Source: Lepisosteus oculatus
Lineage: Eukaryota; Chordata; Actinopteri; Semionotiformes; Lepisosteidae
DNA: 64,000 nt
NCBI RefSeq assembly: GCF_040954835.1
Contig: NC_090697.1
Span: forward strand, 16,174,001-16,238,000
Reading direction: 5' to 3'
Shown here: one piece after another, positions 58,010 through 64,000 of the stretch
How positions within the stretch are numbered: position 1 is the first letter of the stretch
How the letters are laid out: each line of letters begins with the position of its first letter
Position numbers and translations under genes: made by a program
Notes under the pieces: model-generated
Told to the model about the DNA's origin: nothing
Databases searched by the model: none
What the model saw: only the letters and a program-made list of their open reading frames with translations

Positions 58010-59369
58010 CACTAAAGCACTGAAACAAAGGAGCAATGTTTCAAGAATGCATTAGAAAAAAGCTCTCGTGGGTCAACCAAAAAATATATATAAAATGTAA
58101 ACCCACTGTATACCCACTTGAGAAAGACTTCAGGACAAATCTTACCAGTTCCTGTAAAGACAATTGGATTTTATACCATGAAACACTAGAAAGGTTTGAC
58201 ACACATAACCATAAGAAAAATAAGTTTATTGAATTTAATTGCATTTGTTGTCTGACTGGAAGAACAAATCAAACTCGAAACAGAAGAAACTAGTACACCA
58301 ACATGCAGATACAAAGGTTCAACGGAGAGACATGACATGCAGAACAGCCAGTGGTCAGACAAGGTAAAGGAAATTCAACATCTTGTATGCATACACAATA
58401 TCCAAGTACCCAACTTAACAACCCATTAAAGGCTTCAGGAATGGGGAAACTTAATTAAGGAAAGGGCTGCAAGCAACACTTGTTAAATCGAAGTTTTTGA
58501 ATGTCTAATCAGTGAAGAATTCACTGTCAACATTAGTATATTCAATTTGATCCCAGAATGCCAAATTAAAGATGACATTGGAACTTTACCAATTCCCAAT
58601 GGGATGATGAAAGCGATCACACAAATGAAGAACAACAAACAAGCAGGAAATGATGGATCTATGCCTAATAGTACAGACATATATCATACAGATCTGGAAC
58701 GAAGAGGTAAGACTTTATTTGACATGAGTGTGTGCAGTGTGGGTTTAGATGCTTATTTGCCTTGACTGACTTACTGTCATGACTGACAATGATGTTCACA
58801 GCTTAGCTTTTAGAGGAATAATTTAAATTCACACTTACATTCACACCAGCTATTTAGCAGGTTAGATGGACTGAGAGCCCTCATCTCATTTGTTACTTAG
58901 CATTCTTTGACTTGTCAAAAGTGTTTGACTGTGAAACATGATGCTTTCTGGAAGATCCACTTGAAGCATGGATGTCCTTTGCCTGCTTCATCTTGATGCA
59001 ATAATCCCTAGTAATGGATCCATTACAGAGCCTTTTGTATTCTTGTCCCAACACTATTTTCATTATTTCTGAGTGCCATGCTCCATTTGATTCCAGAGAA
59101 GCTCCCTTCTAATGTGCAGCTGCCTTACCTAATAGGTGGTAAATTATTAAATCTACAATGACTGCTGCCCAAAACTGGTGTTGGTAGAGCTATAGCTGGC
59201 ATTCATACTTCTGGATCATCATCTCCAAAACAATTTCCGAATATGACAACGCTGTCTTGTATCACCCAACAAAGAGAACTGAACACCCTCCTGTAACTCT
59301 TTGTGAATTCTTTGACATGAAAACTGATATATAAATACAATTAACTATTAATTCTTTATTGAATAACTT
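58010..59369 (+). mobile_element. Old LINE reverse-transcriptase remnant (interrupted at its right end)
   Basis: The plus strand gives a MQNSQWSDKVKEIQ-like run (58340-58390). A 72-codon ORF follows (58547-58762) with GMMKAITQMKNNKQAGNDGS, the start of an RTE/L1-type reverse transcriptase domain. Further broken pieces include AFFDLSKVFD near 58910, the first motif of the palm. Many stops are present. The intact-looking RTE element begins just after it. Confidence 0.52.
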
Positions 59370-59382
59370 ACATATGTGTCAC
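59370..59382. repeat. Left target-site duplication of the RTE element
   Basis: ACATATGTGTCAC, repeated exactly at 62505-62517. Confidence 0.8.
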
Positions 59383-62300
59383 GGGGTCAAGGGATCAACA
59401 ACCCCACCTCGGAAAACAATATTGTTGCGAAACCAGCACCCAAAATATTGATCAGATTAGATTTATGGATTCAACTTCAGTGTGTTAAGAGACATCTTAG
59501 AAAACTAAATTTAAACCTCACTACATGGAATGTCCTTTCCTTGACAAGACCTGGTGCTCTATAACAAGTAAAGGAAAACCTAGATGCATATACAATCGCC
59601 ATTGCAGCTATCCAAGAGGTGAGGTGGAAGGGAACTGGCTTTTTATCATCTGGAACTCCTGTGTTCTTCTACAGTGGAGGAAATACAAGATCACACGGAG
59701 CTGGTTTCCTTGTTAAAAAGGAGTTAAAGAGCGAAATTCTAGATTTCAAACCAGTGAACGAGAGGATTTGCCAATTACGCGTAAAAGGGAAGATGTTTAA
59801 CATCACCCTGTTTTGTGTTTATGCCCCAACCAAGGATGCTACTGAAGAGGTGAAAGTTGCATTTTTATGATAGGTTGGAAATGGTATACAATCTTGCCCC
59901 TCGGCAGGATGTTAAGATAGTGTTGGGAGACCTGAATGAGAAAATTGGGCATGAAAGAGCAGTCAGGAAGTAATTGGGTGCGAAGGTTTACACACTGAAT
60001 GCAATGACAATGGGCTTAGACTGGTGGATTTAGCTATTAGCAGGAACATGGTGGTACGGAGCACGTTCTTTCCACCAAGGGACATACATAAAGAAACCTG
60101 GCATTCACCAGATGGAAAGACTAAAAACCAAATCAACCATGTACTCATAGATGCCAGGCATGCATCTGATGTGATTGGTGTGAAAAGTTGTAGAGAAGTG
60201 GATTGTGGATCGGATCATATCCTCCTAAGAGTTAAATACAGACAGAGAGTTGCAGGAGGAAGGAGCCGGACCAGCAGAGACTTAGAACAATATGACTGAG
60301 TTACTGAGCAACTAATGGAAGGAACGGAGTCATGGGAAACAGCAGACATAGAAAGAAAATGGGTGATTTTGAAGGGAGCCCTCCGCAAAGCTGCTGACTA
60401 GACCCTTGGAAAGAAGGAAAAAACAAGAAGAGAGGTCTGATGAAGATTGCAGAAGAGTGATAGAAGAGAGAAATGCCGCCAGAAAAAAGAAGCTAGAGAG
60501 GGACATAATAATAATAATAATAATAATAATAAACGTTATTTTATATAGCCCCTTTAAAGCTGGCTTCTCAAAGCGCTTTACAGGATGACAATAACAATAA
60601 ATAAGAAGACTACAACAATAAATAAGAAGATTTCACAAGATAAGACAGAATTACAATTCCAACAATAACAATAGAGGAGACCGTGGAAGGTGGTACTAAG
60701 AAGAGCAGAGGGGTGAAGAATGGAACCAGTTAAGTAAAGGCTTTTATGAAGAAGAAGGTTTTGAGAGTTTAGAGAAGGTGACTCTCGGATATCCTTGGGC
60801 AAAGAGTTCCAGAGCTTGGGGGCATAACAGGAGAAGGCCCTGTCACCCATACAATGTAGACGGGCTTGGGGGACAGTAAGGAGGGCAGAATTTGAAGAGT
60901 GGAGGTTGCGAAGTGGGGAGTAGGGCAATAAAAGTTCAGACAGGGCCAAGAGAGAGGAATATAGAAGCAGAAGAAGAATTGCAGATAAGGAGCATAGGAA
61001 GAAAAAGAGGGACTACGAAAAGAGGTAATTAGAAGAGTTGGAAAAACTATGCGAGATCAAGGAAGTTAAAATATTTTACCAAAGGACCAAAGAAACAAAG
61101 AAAGGATTCCAAGCGTGAGCTGTATTTTGACAAGGATTGGTATTTGTTGGGAGGAAAAGAGGAGATTTTGTAGAGATGGGCTGAGCATTTTAGAGAGCTT
61201 TTGAACGCACCACCAAAGCAAGGGGAGGAGGAAGAAGAAGAGAAAAGTCTTGGGGAAGAGAAGATGAAGACAAGATAGACCCTCCTATGATAGAAGAAGT
61301 GAAAATTGCTATAACAGTCATGAAGAACAATAAGGCACCAGGAATTGACAACCTGCCGGCCAAGCTCTTTAAGTATGGCAGTAAGAACTTAGAAAAATCT
61401 GTATGGAGTCTCATCAAGGAAGCCTGGGTGAAAGAGAATATCCCCAATGAATGGTCTATTGGAGTAATTTGTCCGATCCACAAAAAAGGGGATAAGGCAG
61501 AGTGTAGGAACAACTGAAGAACCACGCTCCTTGCAGTCACCTTTAAAATATTCTCTAGGATCCTGGCTAATAGACTCACTCCGCTGGCAGAAAGCATTCT
61601 TGGGGATGCTTGGGGATTCGGTGTGGATTCCGAGTCAGTCATTCCACCATCGACCAGATCTTTAGCCTAAGGCAGGCCCTTGAGAAGCTCTATGAACATA
61701 ATGTTGATTTGCACAATCTGTGCTATAATGGCGCGTACACGTAAAGAGCTGGAAGAGGCTTATAGGAACCTTAGACAAGTGGCAACGGAAGAAGGGTTTG
61801 CCGTCAATACGGAAAAAACGAAATACCTCTTAGTGTCCAAAGCGAACAGGGTGGAGGGCCAAATCATAGACCTGGATGGAGACCAGTTTGAGAGATATAG
61901 GGAATTTAAGTACATTGGCTCGCTGGTGACATAATTGTGTTTCCGTGGAAGTAAAAGCAAGACTAGCTGCTTGGATTTGTTCCTATTTTGGCTTCCTACC
62001 CATCTTCAAGTCAAAGAATGTTCGTCAGAACACCAAGGTACTCATTTATAGGACCATCGTGAGGCCTGTCGTAATGTCTGGCTCTGAGGCATTGACCTTA
62101 GTAGTAAGAGGAGCTTTTGAGAAAATGGAAAAGGAAGATTCTAAGGAGGATATACGGCGCTGTCAATGAAGGTGGGCAATAGAGAATTCAGACTAACCAA
62201 GAACTGGAGATCTTGTATAACAATCTTGATATTGTCAACGAAATTAAAAGTGGGCAGATTAGGTGGCTGGGGCATGTACGGCGAATGTCCAAGGACAGAT

Positions 62301-62504
62301 ACCCTAAGAACATGCTAGATGGAAGGCCAGGTGGGAAGAGACAATGAGGGCGACTCCAAAAGCTATGGATTGACAATGTTGAGGATGATCTGAGGAATGT
62401 GGGGGTGCGTAGGTGGAGGCGGCGTGCCCTAGATCGAGATGAATGGTGAAATGTGGTGCAGGAGGGCAGGGCCCACAATGGGCTTTAGCGCCAAGGAGAG
62501 AGAG
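59383..62504 (+). mobile_element. RTE-type LINE, near full length but disabled
   Basis: A 3.1-kb insertion bounded by a perfect 13-bp duplication. It starts GGGGTCAAGGGATCAACAAC and ends in a short GA-rich run, without poly(A), as RTE elements do. Broken plus-strand frames encode an apurinic-type endonuclease (about 59510-60300) with VRWKGTGF, GDLNEKIG and the catalytic CGSDHI near the end. The reverse transcriptase starts at about 61290 with AITVMKNNKAPGIDNLPAKL and IPNEWSIGVICPIHKKGD. The C-terminal part (61940-62490) has GHVRRMS, GRPGGKRQ and WIDNVEDDLR. Two lesions stand out: an L2 fragment inserted at 60504-60949, and a deletion at about 61720 joining LEKLYEHNVDLHN to IMARTRKEL. That deletion removes the palm motifs, including the YADD box. 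Several stops and frameshifts add to this. Proteins of this family are often misannotated as craniofacial development protein 2-like. Confidence 0.86.
60504..60949 (-). mobile_element. L2-type LINE 3' fragment nested in the RTE element
   Basis: The minus strand opens with MALSELLLPYSPLRNLHSSN (from 60949) and reads GDRAFSCYAPKLWNSLPKDI, the hallmark C-terminus of L2 LINEs. It then runs through a 3' UTR to a tail of GTAAAGCGCTTTGAGAAGCC and (TTA)n at 60504-60533. GAGAGGGA and GAGAGGA at the two joints are a possible target duplication. It splits the RTE reading frame after KKLERD. Confidence 0.78.
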
Positions 62505-62517
62505 ACATATGTGTCAC
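62505..62517. repeat. Right target-site duplication of the RTE element
   Basis: ACATATGTGTCAC, an exact copy of 59370-59382. Confidence 0.8.
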
Positions 62518-62519
62518 AG

Positions 62520-63765
62520 AATAAAAAAGAGGGTGTGGGGCAGCAGGTGTCAGGGACAGTATTGACTTGCGGTTTGTATAGAATGGACAGGATCTTCATA
62601 AAGGTCATTGCATTTCTTTCTTTGTTCTTTGAGCTCCATATCAATCAAACACAAGCACAATAGTAGGACAAGTGCCAATCAGCAAGGATTGAAGGAAACA
62701 TTCATTTCTCAGATGTCAATGACACATTGAGGTTCATCCAAGACCAGTTTGGGGGCAGAAGGGAGTATGAAGTGAACAAAGGAGAAACATAGCTCCATGA
62801 CACCTGCTCATCTGCTTACAGGGAGTCTGTTAATTAGCCTGAACTGTTAGCTCTTCCAATACCCAAGACACCATAAGGACATTGGCACACCCCATAATGG
62901 GTCCTCAGCCCAGTCAATTCTTCAAGAGAATTTAAGGAAAAGAATTTTGGGGAACACATATCAGACACCAAAGGGGTTCTATACAGAGAACATTAGAGTA
63001 AGACTCTGGCATCATCTTCCTCCCCGCCTACCCCATATTGGACTCTGAGGAAACAGGCTAGTGGAGTAGCATAGGGACAATCATTGTTCAGGATGCCCTG
63101 GCCTCAGACAGGTGCCTAAGATCATCAAATCATGTTGAGTCCCGTCCCTTCCATTGGTGTGGTGGAAAGAGTCACGCCAGGTCACCCAAATGGAGCTGGT
63201 TCCAGTTGAATAACACTACTGGACTTTTCATTTGGGACATTGGGATTTGGTAAATGGAGCCCATTTTAGACAACCTCAAATATGGTAACTTCTAGACTGT
63301 TAGATTAATAAAAGGGAAACTTTGTGTGATACCTGTCTTGTGCAGGATTACATTGGCTCTCATGGTTCTGAAAAATATAAAGAACCTATTGTGGGGGAAA
63401 AGGGTCCTACCACCCTTAAAATTGCTAGGTGGTGTAGTCAGCTACAAAATCGTAGTATCACACTTATATTGATCGCTATATATCTGTTAAACACATGTTC
63501 TGCTTTTCTTTTGTTCTCTGGGACATTTCTAGTTATAATTTCAGTTATGCAAGCTAAAACCAAAGTACAGGAAAAGATTTGCAGATGACAGGAAAAGAAA
63601 TCTGCGCCCTTTGCTCTTTCTAATGGATAGAAATGTCCTGGATCAGAATTTATGCTCCATAAATTTGCCAGTTCTATTTTAACAATCAGCTTAGTAAATG
63701 TCCTCTCAAGGATACTACAATTTTAGTCTGTGGAAATCTTGTGGTTTTTTTCTCCAGATATTTCT
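62520..63765. other. Intergenic, nothing recognised
   Basis: No gene or named repeat seen. An 88-codon plus-strand ORF (63322-63585) has no family resemblance. Confidence 0.5.
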
Positions 63766-63789
63766 CCAGTTAGGACTGTTATTTATACC

Positions 63790-63935
63790 CAAAGTATCCA
63801 GTCTGTGAGGCATGTGTGCATGTTCTCCCAATGTTTGTATGGGTTTTTTCCAGGTCTTACCCACCTCCTAAAGATATGTCAGTGAATGTTGAATGGCTAC
63901 TCTAAATTACCCAGCAGGCAATTCTTCTCAAGACA
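63790..63935 (-). repeat. Dispersed SINE-like repeat, copy 4
   Basis: GTGCATGTTCTCCCAATGTT, GTATGGGTTTTTTCCAGG, CACCTCCTAAAGATATGTCA and GGCTACTCTAAATTACCCAGC are the reverse counterpart of the middle of the copies at 5 and 11 kb. The strand is relative to those copies. Confidence 0.45.
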
Positions 63936-64000
63936 AAGCAGTGTGGTCATCCCACCTCATTACCCAGCACAGAAAAACTTTGGTGCCTGTCATCTTATCA

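Noticed and set aside
61190..61642. 150-codon minus-strand ORF
   Set aside because: It is antisense to the RTE reverse transcriptase region.
1..64000. CRISPR arrays, operons, tRNA genes or a prokaryotic-type defence system
   Set aside because: The window is vertebrate DNA. No regularly spaced repeats, tRNA-like cloverleaf or clustered bacterial-type genes were seen.

Overview
This is vertebrate genomic DNA: AT-rich, intron-containing and full of decayed transposons. It carries two genes I recognise with confidence. The repeats are fish-like: Tc1-like transposons, 5S-rRNA-derived SINEs with an L2-type tail, L2/CR1 and RTE LINEs, and Ty3/Gypsy LTRs. A ray-finned fish, possibly an early-branching one, is the best guess; the species cannot be named from the sequence.

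Gene 1, bases 300-21878, plus strand: ACP1, the low-molecular-weight protein tyrosine phosphatase. Either isoform uses six coding exons (158 codons plus stop). Two mutually exclusive 114-nt third exons (2266-2379 and 2441-2554) sit 61 nt apart. A 14.3-kb fourth intron holds much of the repeat load.

Gene 2, bases 32436-30858, minus strand: ALKAL2, a secreted cytokine ligand of the ALK/LTK receptor tyrosine kinases. It has four coding exons and 159 codons, with a probable TATA-driven non-coding first exon near 33060-32945. The two genes converge tail to tail, as ACP1 and ALKAL2 do on human 2p25.3. SH3YL1 would be expected just left of base 1.

Bases 33.1-64 kb: no host gene found, which fits the gene-poor interval beyond ALKAL2 in other vertebrates. 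This half is a stack of mobile elements. It holds Tc1-like fragments, a 5S-rRNA fragment and two 5S-type SINEs. It also holds a candidate terminal-inverted-repeat element enclosing a solo LTR, a second solo LTR with a perfect 5-bp duplication, and a decayed Gypsy pol. At the right end are two further LTRs and an RTE-type LINE with 13-bp target duplications, a nested L2 insertion and a deletion that removes its reverse-transcriptase core.

The two genes do not form an operon or shared pathway; their adjacency is conserved synteny. I found no novel system. The most interesting points are the exon-pair architecture of ACP1, the nested repeat history, a 165-bp foldback element, and a small tandem duplication in ALKAL2 exon 1. 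Family names for repeats rest on recognised motifs and recall, not on a search.
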